Assembly (NCBI GenBank): GCA_017829075.1
Contig: JAGAJA010000028.1
Location: 1-47,532 of the forward strand
Source of the DNA: Oscillospiraceae bacterium
Lineage (GTDB): Bacteria; Bacillota_A; Clostridia; Oscillospirales; Ruminococcaceae
Direction: 5' to 3'
DNA: 47,532 nt
Shown here: positions 16,904 to 25,869 of the stretch, piece after piece
Position numbering within the stretch: position 1 is the stretch's first letter
Layout: each line of letters starts with the position of its first letter
Notes under the pieces: generated by a model
Databases searched by the model: none
What the model saw: the letters and a program-made list of their open reading frames with translations, nothing else
What the model was told of the DNA's origin: nothing
Position numbers and translations under genes: made by a program

Positions 16904-17013
16904 TAGCTAAAGAATTTTTTTCAGAGATTTTGTATAAACTGCACTAATTTTTAACATTAATATGCACATTTCGTCATCAGTCACAGCTAACTCACCGGAC
17001 TTGAAACAGCGCG

Positions 17014-17052
17014 AAAAAAGCAGCCGATGCTTCCGCATTGAAGCATAGCTGC
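17014..17052 (-). terminator. Terminator of the fla/che cluster
   Basis: On the minus strand GCAGC-TATGCTTC pairs with GAAGCAT-C-GGCTGC and is followed by TTTTTT. It lies about 30 bases after cheD and marks the end of the motility cluster. Confidence 0.85.
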
Positions 17053-17081
17053 CGCTGTCTGCCCGCCCTGCGGCGGAGTTA

Positions 17082-17564
17082 TTAAAGCTGCTTGTTGCCC
17101 TTTGCCGCCGCCTTGATCTCCATTATCCCAGTCTGGGGATAGAAAAACACGGTGCGTCCGTAATTCAGTCCGGTGTCCTCGGCGATTATCGGAATTCCCT
17201 CCTTGCGGAGCGCAGCCTTTACCGCCGCAACGTTTCTCTCTCCGATGTTGAAGCGGTCACTGGTGGTGGCGAACATTACCGCTCCACCGGCTATCTTTGC
17301 CTTTAGGCGGGAACGGCTCGCGCCTAGCTTCACCATTTCATTCACCAGCATAGGTATCGCGGTATCCGCGAAGCGCATGGGAGTCGCCGCGCCATTTGTC
17401 GCCTGAGTGCTGTCCGGAAGCATGATATGGGACAGCCCCCCGACCTCTGTCACACTGTCCAGCAGGCATATCCCGACGCAGGAGCCGAGGGCGTAGGTCA
17501 CAAGAACGTCCGGCGGTCTGCACACCTTGAGATCGGAAATGCCAATAGTCAGATTTGCCATCAT
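17082..17564 (-). CDS. cheD: Chemoreceptor glutamine deamidase CheD
   Basis: 160 residues (159 if the second ATG is used). It deamidates glutamines in chemoreceptors and binds CheC, increasing CheC phosphatase activity. Catalytic residues are visible: Thr23, Cys29 in ALGSCVGICL and His46 in GGLSHIMLP. The KIAGGAxMF motif is also present. The ATG overlaps the cheC stop (ATGA), indicating coupling. It is the last gene of the cluster. Receptor genes are not in the window. Confidence 0.95.
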   Translation of the reverse strand: MMANLTIGISDLKVCRPPDVLVTYALGSCVGICLLDSVTEVGGLSHIMLPDSTQATNGAATPMRFADTAIPMLVNEMVKLGASRSRLKAKIAGGAVMFATTSDRFNIGERNVAAVKAALRKEGIPIIAEDTGLNYGRTVFFYPQTGIMEIKAAAKGNKQL

Positions 17565-18178
17565 AATACACCCAGCTTCTTCATAAGAGTTTCGAGGGAG
17601 TCCATCTCCGGGATAAGAATGATATTCGACTTGATGTCCACGCCGTCTATCGCAAAACCGTCGTCAATGAACAGCACCTTGTCGCCGACCTGCGAAAACT
17701 CGATTATCGGCACGCTCATTATCGCCCCCAGCATATCCACTGTCATAGAGGGTATGTCCATGTCAATTGTAAGTCCGGTAAGAGTACTGAGCGCCCGCAG
17801 ATAGCTGCCTGCCATGATGTTGCCCATTTCGGTGATGACAGAAAGCTCCATCTCGCCAAGCTTTGTCACCTGAACATTCTCGGCGTTCATGAATGTGGCA
17901 AGCACCACCTGAGCGAAGCTGTCCTCCAGCAGGAACATCATCATGCCCTTTATGTCCCCCTGAAGCCTTACCAGAATACCGGTGATGACCTTTTCAGGGC
18001 CGCCCATCGTGTCGATTATCTGCTGATACTCCAGCACACAGACGTTCGGCACCTTCATCTCGATCGGCTTTCCAAGCATTTCGGAAAGGGAGGAGGCGGC
18101 GCTGCCGGAGCCTATATTTCCAATTTCCCGCAGGCAGTCTATCGCCACCGGGGAAAGGTCGTCGTAATTTTTCAGCAT
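17561..18178 (-). CDS. cheC: CheY-P phosphatase CheC
   Basis: 205 residues with the two CheC active-site motifs: LREIGNIGSGSAASSL at about 17-32 and ITEMGNIMAGSYLRAL at about 115-130. Both keep the Glu and Asn needed to position water on CheY-P. It lies directly upstream of cheD, its binding partner, with a four-base overlap. With FliY at 26884 the window holds two proteins of this phosphatase fold. CheA and CheB are missing here, so they must be encoded elsewhere. Confidence 0.93.
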   Translation of the reverse strand: MLKNYDDLSPVAIDCLREIGNIGSGSAASSLSEMLGKPIEMKVPNVCVLEYQQIIDTMGGPEKVITGILVRLQGDIKGMMMFLLEDSFAQVVLATFMNAENVQVTKLGEMELSVITEMGNIMAGSYLRALSTLTGLTIDMDIPSMTVDMLGAIMSVPIIEFSQVGDKVLFIDDGFAIDGVDIKSNIILIPEMDSLETLMKKLGVL

Positions 18179-18235
18179 TTCATTCTCCTGATACTATGAC
18201 AATACCGCACATCTTCCGTGCGGCATCGCCGTAAT

Positions 18236-18961
18236 TCATCTCAGATTGTTCGCAAGGCGCGTGAACTCGTCGGAGGTGGTAACCACACGGGAGCTTATCT
18301 GGTACGCGCGCTGTGTTTCGATCAGCTTAACCATCTGATCCGCAAGATTAACATTGGAGGTTATCAGCACACCTTGAAGCTTATCCCAGTCACGGTTAGC
18401 AGTGACCTCGCCGCTTCTCTCGGTGGCGGTATAGCGATTTGCCGCAGCCGCCTCAATGCCGTAGACGTTCTCGAACTCGAACACGCCCACCATGTCCTTC
18501 AGCGCGTCATAATCAGCCACGGTGCCTTCCTCGTTGAACGGAACGACTATCCGGTTCATGTCATAGTCAAGGACATACTCGCCGCTGCCGCTGACAAGAT
18601 ACCACTCGCCAGTTTCCGCCTGAGTCATGGAAAACGCGCCGTCACGGGTGTAGTTTATATCCCCGTATCTGTTCTCCACCGCGAAAAAGCCCTCGTTCGG
18701 CAGTGCGAAATCCAACGGTCTTTCGGTGTAATAGAAGGAACTTTCGTCGAACATGACGTCGGTTTTCTGGATATATGTACCGTGTCCGGTCTGCCAGTCC
18801 TCCTCCGGGGCGCGCTGCTTTGAATAAAGGCAGTCCGCAAAGGACGGACGCACCGTCTGGTAGCCGTAGGTGTTGATGTTCGCAATGTTGTTGCCGTAGA
18901 CGTTAAGCGCCTGCGACTGTGCGATCATTGCTGATTTTCCGGTATGGAATGCTATATTCAT
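18236..18961 (-). CDS. flgG: Flagellar basal-body rod protein FlgG
   Basis: 241 residues. The N-terminal rod signature (AMIAQSQALNVYGNNIANINTYGYQ) and the C-terminal heptad motif (NVNLADQMVKLIETQRAYQISSRVV) bracket a beta-rich centre. FlgG forms the distal rod. It follows a second, more diverged paralogue with a 13-base gap. The pair is comparable to flhO-flhP of Bacillus subtilis. Confidence 0.88.
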   Translation of the reverse strand: MNIAFHTGKSAMIAQSQALNVYGNNIANINTYGYQTVRPSFADCLYSKQRAPEEDWQTGHGTYIQKTDVMFDESSFYYTERPLDFALPNEGFFAVENRYGDINYTRDGAFSMTQAETGEWYLVSGSGEYVLDYDMNRIVVPFNEEGTVADYDALKDMVGVFEFENVYGIEAAAANRYTATERSGEVTANRDWDKLQGVLITSNVNLADQMVKLIETQRAYQISSRVVTTSDEFTRLANNLR

Positions 18962-18974
18962 GGCTGTTTACTCC

Positions 18975-19709
18975 TTATATCTTGCAGATGGAGGTCGATT
19001 TCTGGTTCATGGAATCGAGAAGCTTAGCCAGTGAGCTGGAAGCCTCGTAAATGCGGTTGACGTTCATCATCATCGTCATTTCATAGTTTACATCTATGTT
19101 GGAGCGCTCATACGCGCCCTGAATGATCTCGTATCTTGTTCCCTCCGGGACTTCTCCAGCCTCCACCGAGGTGAACATATTCGCGCCGAATTTGTCAATA
19201 TTCCCCTCCGGGTTGATATAGGAGAGCTGAAGCCGGTCAACGAGCTGACCGTCCTGATAGATCGCGCCGTCCGCGTCTATCACGAAATCCTTGGTTCCGA
19301 GGTATATCTCTCCATTTTCACCGAGAATTCTTCCGGACTTTGACAAGCAGAGGTAACCCTCATCGTCAAGCTCCCACTGACCGTTGCGTGTAAGCATCGT
19401 TTCCCCGTTGTAAGCCGCGATATTGAAATAAACATCGCCGTTTATCGCCACATCAAAGGGTGACTCGGTGTATTCAAACGTACCCTGACCGAGGTCGGAG
19501 TAAGAAGTATCCACATATGTCTGGGCGAATGTTCCGGACAGCTCCTGACGGTGCTTAACAAGTATCATCTGCTCCTGAAAGCGGTTGGTGATTATCGTGT
19601 CCCGCTTGTAGCCGGCAGTAGTCATATTCGCCAGATTGTTTCCGATGCAGTCCAGCTTGCGCTGGTTCATGATCATGCCGTTGCAGGCGTAATAGTATCC
19701 TCTGTTCAA
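18975..19709 (-). CDS. FlgF/FlgG-family proximal-to-distal rod protein
   Basis: 244 residues from a TTG start at 19709, with GGAGG seven bases upstream. The TTG overlaps the sigma-28 stop (TTGA). An ATG further upstream would add residues inside fliA and is unlikely. The start reads LNRGYYYACNGMIMNQRKLDCIGNNLANMTTAGYKRD, cut here only for motif identity: the rod N-domain with GNNLANMTTAGYKR. The C-terminus (DVNYEMTMMMNVNRIYEASSS) is diverged from FlgG and nearer FlgF. It is probably a rod subunit next to FlgG. Confidence 0.82.
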   Translation of the reverse strand: MNRGYYYACNGMIMNQRKLDCIGNNLANMTTAGYKRDTIITNRFQEQMILVKHRQELSGTFAQTYVDTSYSDLGQGTFEYTESPFDVAINGDVYFNIAAYNGETMLTRNGQWELDDEGYLCLSKSGRILGENGEIYLGTKDFVIDADGAIYQDGQLVDRLQLSYINPEGNIDKFGANMFTSVEAGEVPEGTRYEIIQGAYERSNIDVNYEMTMMMNVNRIYEASSSLAKLLDSMNQKSTSICKI

Positions 19710-20497
19710 GTCCGTTCCTCCTGTCTGCCGGAAATGACCGGCGCGGTTCCATTTATATAAGGCTCCAGCGCCGCTTTCAGCGCCAGCGTAGCTTTGGTGT
19801 TTATCTGACACACCCTCGATTCCGACACGCCTATTACCTTTGCGATATCGGAATACTTCATATTTTTGTAGTAATACAGCGTGATGACCTGCCGCTCCTT
19901 TTCCTTGAGCGAGTCTATCGCCTTTGCCACCACCTGCCGCAGCTCCTCCCGCAGCAGCCGGGAATCAGTACTCTCCATGCCGGTGAGCGCTGCGCCGGTC
20001 TCCTCGAAGTTATCCTCATACAGAAGCTCCTCAAAGGAAAGGGTGACGGTGTTTGACGCGTCCGCCATGCCTTTCAGCAGCTTTTCCTCGGAGATATCGA
20101 GGTACTCTGCAAGCTCCGCGTTGGTGGGCGCCCTATCATATTGATTATACAATATACTGTTCGCCTTGTCAAGGTCGCGGGCGAATTTTCTTACAGGTCT
20201 TGGAACCCAGTCCTGCTTTCTCACATAGTCGATTATCGCTCCCCGTACCTTTAACGACGCGTAGGTTTCAAATTTTGCGCCCTTTGACGGGTCGAAGCTC
20301 TCTATCGCGTCCATGAGGGCGATCACTCCCTCGTTCACGACATCGTCCACCTCGCCGTACTTTATGTAGGTATTGCGCAGGGAAAGCGCACAGGCACGCA
20401 CCAGTCCGAGATTTTTCAGCACTATCTCATTGCGGACTGCTTCGCTGCGGCTCATGCTGTATTCCTCTAACAGTGCCGCGGTTACGCTGCTTTCCAT
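19706..20497 (-). CDS. fliA: Flagellar sigma factor sigma-28 (FliA/WhiG family)
   Basis: 263 residues with regions 2, 3 and 4. Region 2 contains LGLVRACALSLRNTYIKYGEVDDVVNEG and FETYASLKVRGAIIDYVRKQDWVPR, the FliA/WhiG signature. Region 4 contains YYYKNMKYSDIAKVIGVSESRVCQI. It directs RNA polymerase to late flagellar genes such as filament and chemotaxis genes. No FlgM anti-sigma gene is in the window. It follows flhA by 48 bases. In many Clostridia flhF, flhG and che genes lie between them, but they are absent here. Confidence 0.95.
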   Translation of the reverse strand: MESSVTAALLEEYSMSRSEAVRNEIVLKNLGLVRACALSLRNTYIKYGEVDDVVNEGVIALMDAIESFDPSKGAKFETYASLKVRGAIIDYVRKQDWVPRPVRKFARDLDKANSILYNQYDRAPTNAELAEYLDISEEKLLKGMADASNTVTLSFEELLYEDNFEETGAALTGMESTDSRLLREELRQVVAKAIDSLKEKERQVITLYYYKNMKYSDIAKVIGVSESRVCQINTKATLALKAALEPYINGTAPVISGRQEERT

Positions 20498-20545
20498 GCC
20501 TTTCCCCCCTTTGTATTTTATCGGGTCAAAATATTATTTTCCGGA

Positions 20546-22636
20546 TCAAACCGCCGGAGCCGCCATAGTATTGAGCGAAATATTGCCGATCGCCTGTATC
20601 TGCGCAGTGGAGTCTATCTCGCTGTAAGACAGCACCGTGATGTTCGGAATGAACTGCTCGGTGAGCTTCTTATAATATATGCGCACCACCGGAGATGTCA
20701 GAATGATGACCGTCGGGATAACGTCCTTGATCTTATCGATCTCCCGGTTTGAGGCTTCAACAATACGCTGGATAACGTCCGGCGGCATCGCAAGATAGCT
20801 GCCCTGATCGGATTTCTTGACCGAGCTTACTATCATGTCCTCTATCTGGGTGTCCAGAGTGATAACGCGCAGGGAATTTGCCTCCGCAAAGCGGTGAGTT
20901 ATCGTGCGCTTGAGGGACTGCCGGACGTACTCGGTCACGATATCCATATCCTTGAGGACGTTCGCGTGGTCGCCGATCGTTTCCAGAATAGTTTCAAGGT
21001 CGCGGATAGGAATACCCTCTTTAAGCAGATTTGCGAGTATCTTCTGGAGATATCCAACGGAAATGACCTTCGGGATAATATCGTCCACAACGATCGGGTT
21101 GGTTTTCTTTACGTTGTCCAGCATTGTGTTCACGTCCTGACGTGAAAGCAGCTCGTGCGCGTATTTCTTCATGATCTCCGACCAGTGGGTGATCATGACG
21201 GAAACCGGGTCGATAAGCGTGTAGCCCGCCACGTCCGCCATTATCTTCTTGTCCTCGCTTATCCACTTCGCCGGAAGCCCGAACGCAGGCTCCACCGTGT
21301 CTATGCCCTCGATCTGCTGGGTAACATCGCCGCTGTCCAGCGCGAGATAATGGTCTACAAGGATCTCGCCCCGGGCGACCTCCTCGCCCTTTATCTTGAT
21401 TATGTACTGGTTCGGGTTTATCTCCGGATTATCCGTCATTCTAACCGACGGGATTACCATACCCATGTCCAGCGCGAACTGTTTTCGGAAGATGACAACG
21501 CGCTCGATAAAGTTTCCGCCGGATTTTTCGTCAACCAGCCGCAGCAGGCTGTAACCGAACTCCATTTCTATCGGCTCGACGTTCAGCAGCTTGAATACAT
21601 TGTCGATGTCGCGGTAATAATCGTTGTCCGCGGGCATTTTCTCCATTTCCTTAGCCTCAGCCTTTGCCCGCTGCGCAAGCTCCAGCTCCGCCATTTTCTT
21701 CTTGTTGCGGTTGAGAAGCACTGCGCCCACGATCAGCAGAACGCCCAGAATAAGGCAGACCGCCGTCGGAAATCCCGGAATTACCATCATGACAACCATG
21801 ACGATACCAGCGATCATCAGAACAAAGGGCTGTGCGGTGAACTGGCTCTTGATGTCGTTGATAAGGCTGTCCTCGCTTGCCGCGCGGGTAACTATCATAC
21901 CTGTCGCAACGGAGATGAGCAGCGCGGGTATCTGTGAGCAAAGACCGTCGCCGACTGTCGCCAGAGAATAGGTGTTGAGGATAGTATTGAAATCACCGCC
22001 GCCGCGTATCATGCCGATGATAACACCGCCGATGAGGTTTACCAGCGTGGTGACGATGGACATTATCGCGTCACCCTTTACAAACTTGGTGGCACCGTCC
22101 ATTGAGCCGTAGAAATCTGCCTCGCGCTGAATGTTGTTTCTGCGCCTCTTGGCTTCTTCCTCGTTGATTATTCCTGCGTTCAGGTCGGCGTCTATCGCCA
22201 TCTGTTTACCGGGCATTGCGTCCAGAGTGAATCGCGCCGCAACCTCGGATACACGCTCGGAACCCTTGGTGATTACTATGAAGTTTACCAATACGATGAT
22301 AATGAATATCAGGAAGCCGACGATCGCGTCGCCTCCCATTACGAAGCTGCCGAATGCAGAGATTACCTCTCCGGCATAGCCGCTGGACAGAATACCTCTT
22401 GTGGTGGAAACGTTCAGCGACAAGCGCAGCACGGTAGTCAACAGCAGCACTGTCGGGAATACCGAGAATTCCAGCGCCTCCTTGATGAACATTGTCATGA
22501 CAAGGATTATAAGGCTGAGGGAGATGTTAAGCAGTATCAGGAAATCCAGCAGCCAGCTTGGCAGCGGAATGATTATCGCAATTACTATGAAGATTACAAA
22601 CAGAACAAACGAATTGCTCAGAAGCTTACGAATAAT
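20546..22636 (-). CDS. flhA: Flagellar export gate protein FlhA, probable AUU start
   Basis: About 696 residues. The frame is intact well upstream of the first in-frame ATG (22498) and encodes KLLSNSFVLFVIFIVIAI and the first two membrane segments that every FlhA has, so the ATG at 22498 would truncate the protein. Between the in-frame stop at 22643-22645 and 22499 there is no ATG, GTG or TTG. The best start is ATT at 22636 (or 22633), 10 bases after AGGAG (22651-22647). The FHIPEP region (FTLDAMPGKQMAIDADLNAG) and the cytosolic C-domain, which docks export substrates, are present. It has its own promoter at 22672-22700. Confidence 0.9.
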   Translation of the reverse strand: MIRKLLSNSFVLFVIFIVIAIIIPLPSWLLDFLILLNISLSLIILVMTMFIKEALEFSVFPTVLLLTTVLRLSLNVSTTRGILSSGYAGEVISAFGSFVMGGDAIVGFLIFIIIVLVNFIVITKGSERVSEVAARFTLDAMPGKQMAIDADLNAGIINEEEAKRRRNNIQREADFYGSMDGATKFVKGDAIMSIVTTLVNLIGGVIIGMIRGGGDFNTILNTYSLATVGDGLCSQIPALLISVATGMIVTRAASEDSLINDIKSQFTAQPFVLMIAGIVMVVMMVIPGFPTAVCLILGVLLIVGAVLLNRNKKKMAELELAQRAKAEAKEMEKMPADNDYYRDIDNVFKLLNVEPIEMEFGYSLLRLVDEKSGGNFIERVVIFRKQFALDMGMVIPSVRMTDNPEINPNQYIIKIKGEEVARGEILVDHYLALDSGDVTQQIEGIDTVEPAFGLPAKWISEDKKIMADVAGYTLIDPVSVMITHWSEIMKKYAHELLSRQDVNTMLDNVKKTNPIVVDDIIPKVISVGYLQKILANLLKEGIPIRDLETILETIGDHANVLKDMDIVTEYVRQSLKRTITHRFAEANSLRVITLDTQIEDMIVSSVKKSDQGSYLAMPPDVIQRIVEASNREIDKIKDVIPTVIILTSPVVRIYYKKLTEQFIPNITVLSYSEIDSTAQIQAIGNISLNTMAAPAV

Positions 22637-22671
22637 AGCTGCTCATCTCCTTTCTGTAATATTTCTGTATC

Positions 22672-22700
22672 AATATACAAATTGTATCGAATTTTGTCAA
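22672..22700 (-). promoter_or_regulatory. Promoter between flhB and flhA
   Basis: TTGACA (22700-22695), a 17-base spacer and TATATT (22677-22672), just downstream of the flhB stop. It would give flhA a leader of only about 30 bases. Confidence 0.7.
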
Positions 22701-22702
22701 AT

Positions 22703-23767
22703 TTACGCGTGAAGCGTCTTGTTCTTTTCCTTGTAAACCACGGTCAGAACCTCGGCTACCGCGTTGTAAAGCTCGGCGGGTATTTCCCTTCCGACGTCCA
22801 CCATGCTGTACAGCGAGCGCGCCAGCGGCGGATCCTCTATCGTATAAACGTCGTTCTCCTCCGCAATGGCGACGATCCTCTGGGCGAGGAAATCCTTGCC
22901 CTTTGCCACCACCTGAGGGGCGTTGTTTTTGTCTTGGTCGTATTTCAGCGCCACCGCGTAGTGGGTAGGGTTTCTGACTACCACGTCCGCAGTAGGTACA
23001 TCGTGCATCATGCGCTGTGCAGCCATCTGCTGCTGACGCTGTTTTATCTTGCTCTTTATCTGGGGGTCGCCCTCCATCTGCTTGAATTCCTCTTTAACCT
23101 CCTGTTTGGACATCTTGAGCTTCTTCTCAAACTGCCACCACTGGAAGAGGAAATCCGCCGCCGCAACAAACACCAGCATTATGCAGATAAGCATTACCAT
23201 ATCGAATATCGTCAGCGCCGCGTAGGTGACGCCCTGCATTACCCCGGTGTTCATCAGCGCAACGAATTTCGGAAGCCTGTCCCTTATTTCGTTGTAGATG
23301 ACAACGCCGATTATTATTACCTCGATAAGCCCCTTTAATATGCCCACAATGGACTGGAGCGAAAACAGCTTTTTTATGCCGGAAAGCGGGTTAAGCCGGG
23401 AGAATTTAGGCTTGAGCGCTTTCATGGTGAAAAGACCGCGAGTCTGCGCGACAGTCGGGATCACTCCCAGAAAAACCGCGATCAGACATATCGGCATAAC
23501 CGTTACCACAACTACCGTGAAAACGTCCACCCAGATTGACATTATGGTATCCGTGCTGACCTCCGTCGAGCCAAGCTGCTCAAAGGACTGGGTGTAATAA
23601 GCCAGCATGGTTTTTGATATGAACCCGATAAGCAGCCGCATTGCCGAGAAAATGCCGAGGACTGAAACAGCAGTGACTATCTCCTTGCTCTGGAGGACAT
23701 TGCCCTCCTTTCGCTGATCCCTGCGCTTTTTCGGGGTGGCTTTTTCGGTTTTTTCTTCTCCTGCCAT
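22703..23767 (-). CDS. flhB: Flagellar export switch protein FlhB
   Basis: 354 residues. The start GEEKTEKATPKKRRDQRKEG is typical. Four membrane segments (about 32-56, 80-104, 140-160, 180-205) are followed by a cytosolic domain with the self-cleavage motif NPTH at 266-269. Cleavage there switches export from rod/hook to filament proteins. It lies 30 bases after fliR in the export-gate block. Confidence 0.95.
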   Translation of the reverse strand: MAGEEKTEKATPKKRRDQRKEGNVLQSKEIVTAVSVLGIFSAMRLLIGFISKTMLAYYTQSFEQLGSTEVSTDTIMSIWVDVFTVVVVTVMPICLIAVFLGVIPTVAQTRGLFTMKALKPKFSRLNPLSGIKKLFSLQSIVGILKGLIEVIIIGVVIYNEIRDRLPKFVALMNTGVMQGVTYAALTIFDMVMLICIMLVFVAAADFLFQWWQFEKKLKMSKQEVKEEFKQMEGDPQIKSKIKQRQQQMAAQRMMHDVPTADVVVRNPTHYAVALKYDQDKNNAPQVVAKGKDFLAQRIVAIAEENDVYTIEDPPLARSLYSMVDVGREIPAELYNAVAEVLTVVYKEKNKTLHA

Positions 23768-23797
23768 GACCTACCGCCCTTTCAGCGCCGAATTTCT

Positions 23798-24583
23798 CTA
23801 CCCTGCCGCCGCAAACTGCGCCAGCAGACCGTTCAGATTTGCGAACAGCAGATCCATAATATCCCCGATAAATCCGGAGATCATGGTGCAGCTCGCCGCC
23901 AGCACAACAAAGCCAACCAGCATCTTTATCTGCACATTCAGCACAAAGACGTGGATAGTCGGCACGGCTTTCATCAGCACGCCTATGCAGAACTCAGTTA
24001 CAAGCTCTGTCGCAAGTATCGGCATTGCAAGCTTTAGTCCCAGCGTCAGCACCGTTTCAAAGTACTTCACCATTATGTACAGCACGTTGACGTTAAAGCT
24101 GCTGAAGCCTATCGGTATCGTTTCGTAGGACGTGCTGAACAGCTCGATATAGCTGAGATGCCCGCCCACCGCGAAGAAATATATCATGAACCAGTAGCTG
24201 TAATACTTCGTGAGGATACTCGCCGAACCAAAGGTCGGGTCATAGCCCTTTGCCATCGAAATACCTATCTGAAAGTCCCCGACCTCTCCGGCAAGGCTGA
24301 AGATCTGGAGCATTATGTTCACAAAGAAGCCCAGCACAAAGCCCACCAGAAGCTCCTTTGCCAGATCGAATGCGAACGGCAGAAGCCCCTGCGGCATGGT
24401 GTAACTGAAATCCCCGGCTGCCGCCATGACTACCGCCAGCATCAGGGTCAGTCCTGCCTTGATCGTATTTGGAACGCCGTTGCGGGAGAATATCGGGTTA
24501 AAGGTGAAAATACCGCTCACCCGCGCCAGCACCATGATAACGACAACAAAGTTGCCTTGAATTATTTCCCAGATCTCTGACAT
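23798..24583 (-). CDS. fliR: Flagellar export gate protein FliR
   Basis: 261 residues with about six hydrophobic segments and the family features GLTLMLAVV and FVLGFFVNIMLQIFSLAGEVGDFQIG. It forms the FliPQR export channel with FliP and FliQ, at the base of the rod. It starts ten bases after fliQ ends, on the same transcript. Confidence 0.93.
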   Translation of the reverse strand: MSEIWEIIQGNFVVVIMVLARVSGIFTFNPIFSRNGVPNTIKAGLTLMLAVVMAAAGDFSYTMPQGLLPFAFDLAKELLVGFVLGFFVNIMLQIFSLAGEVGDFQIGISMAKGYDPTFGSASILTKYYSYWFMIYFFAVGGHLSYIELFSTSYETIPIGFSSFNVNVLYIMVKYFETVLTLGLKLAMPILATELVTEFCIGVLMKAVPTIHVFVLNVQIKMLVGFVVLAASCTMISGFIGDIMDLLFANLNGLLAQFAAAG

Positions 24584-24592
24584 ACCGCCGCC

Positions 24593-24865
24593 TTATGTTA
24601 TCGGGACAGTCGCGATCTTTTCAAAGATCAGGTTCACAAAATCTATGCACTCCGAGGTCATCCACGGAGCGAGTACAAACAGCGCCAGACCGACCGCCAC
24701 CGCTTTCGGGGCAAAGGACAGCGTCTGCTCATGCACCTGCGTCGCCGCCTGAAGTATCGCGACCACCAGACCGACGATCATTGCTATCAGAAGAATAGGA
24801 ACGGCGAGCTTGAACGCAAGCATTATCGCCGCGAGAAAAATCTCCATCATATCGTCCTGCGTCAT
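24593..24865 (-). CDS. fliQ: Flagellar export gate protein FliQ
   Basis: 90 residues, two membrane hairpin segments with the typical ILLIAMIVGLVVAILQAATQVHEQTLSF core. It is a subunit of the FliPQR channel. GGGGGTGAG precedes the ATG. Confidence 0.94.
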   Translation of the reverse strand: MTQDDMMEIFLAAIMLAFKLAVPILLIAMIVGLVVAILQAATQVHEQTLSFAPKAVAVGLALFVLAPWMTSECIDFVNLIFEKIATVPIT

Positions 24866-24890
24866 TTACTCACCCCCTGTGCAAGCGCCG

Positions 24891-25823
24891 CTACAAATTA
24901 TAGCTGGAAACCACCGAGCCTATCACCAAATTCCACCCGTCCGCCAGCACGAACACCAGTATCTTGAACGGCATGGAAATCATTGACGGCGGAAGCATCA
25001 TCATACCCATTGACATCAGCGTACTGCTGACAACAAGGTCTATAACAAGGAACGGGAGGAATATCAGAAATCCCATCTGGAACGCCCTTTTCAGCTCGCT
25101 TATCATGAACGACGGCACTATCACCGTCAGACTTAAATCGTTTTCTAAGTATTCCTGAGTGAAACCGCCCTCCGGCTCCTCGGTATTGGACAGGTTAAGG
25201 AAGAAATTCAGGTCATCGTTGGAGGTCTGCTTGAGCATGAACCGCTTGAGTGGGACGGAAGCCGCCTCCAGCGCCTCCTCGGTGGTCATCTCCTCGCTGA
25301 CGTAGGGCTGATAAGCCACTTCGTTCATCTCGGAAAACACCGGCGCCATAATGAATATCGTAAGGCACAGCGCCATTCCGGTCAGGACGATGTTCGGCGG
25401 TGTGTTCTGGGTCTGCATCGCGCTCCTGAGGAAGCCCAGCACAATGATGATACGGGTGAAGCAGGTCATCATTATCAGCAGCGACGGCGCAAGCGCTATC
25501 AGCGTCAGAAGTATAATGACCTCCAGCGGCTGGGAAGCGTCAACTCCGATAAGCTCCTGTATCACAGAGGAGCCTGCGTCATCGTCAACGTATACCGGGT
25601 CGGTGCCGAGGTAATCCCCCGGCTGCAAACCGGAATCGGCTCCCTCTCCGGCGTCTGCCTCCTGAACTGCTGCGGAGGCACTGCTTTCCTCTGCGGCGCT
25701 CTGCTGTTCGGCGAACGCCGACAGGGTGCAGAGAAGCACCGTCAGGAATACAGTTACCAGCAGCGATACCGCAAATTTCAGCACAAGCCGCTTATTCTGT
25801 TGTGTGAGCTGAAGCTTGTCCAC
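24891..25823 (-). CDS. fliP: Flagellar export gate protein FliP with acidic N-terminal extension
   Basis: 310 residues from a GTG at 25823 preceded by AGGAGG. After a signal-like segment (about 13-38) there is an Ala/Glu/Asp-rich stretch (about 39-90) not usual in short FliP proteins. The conserved gate follows: LIALAPSLLIMMTCFTRIIIVLGFLR (positions about 105-131), QTPPNIVL-like NTPPNIVLTGMAL, and MGMMMLPPSMISMPFKILVFVLADGW near the end. It forms the core ring of the FliPQR channel. Confidence 0.93.
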   Translation of the reverse strand: MDKLQLTQQNKRLVLKFAVSLLVTVFLTVLLCTLSAFAEQQSAAEESSASAAVQEADAGEGADSGLQPGDYLGTDPVYVDDDAGSSVIQELIGVDASQPLEVIILLTLIALAPSLLIMMTCFTRIIIVLGFLRSAMQTQNTPPNIVLTGMALCLTIFIMAPVFSEMNEVAYQPYVSEEMTTEEALEAASVPLKRFMLKQTSNDDLNFFLNLSNTEEPEGGFTQEYLENDLSLTVIVPSFMISELKRAFQMGFLIFLPFLVIDLVVSSTLMSMGMMMLPPSMISMPFKILVFVLADGWNLVIGSVVSSYNL

Positions 25824-25869
25824 GCTGCCGCTCCTCCTTTGGTTATCCGGTTTATACGGGTTATCTGGT

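Noticed and set aside
21155..21937. A 260-codon plus-strand frame opposite flhA
   Set aside because: His/Arg-rich composition with no domain. flhA is clear on the minus strand.
22496..22498. ATG at 22498 as the flhA start
   Set aside because: It would remove the first membrane segments that are clearly encoded upstream in the same frame, and it lacks a ribosome binding site.
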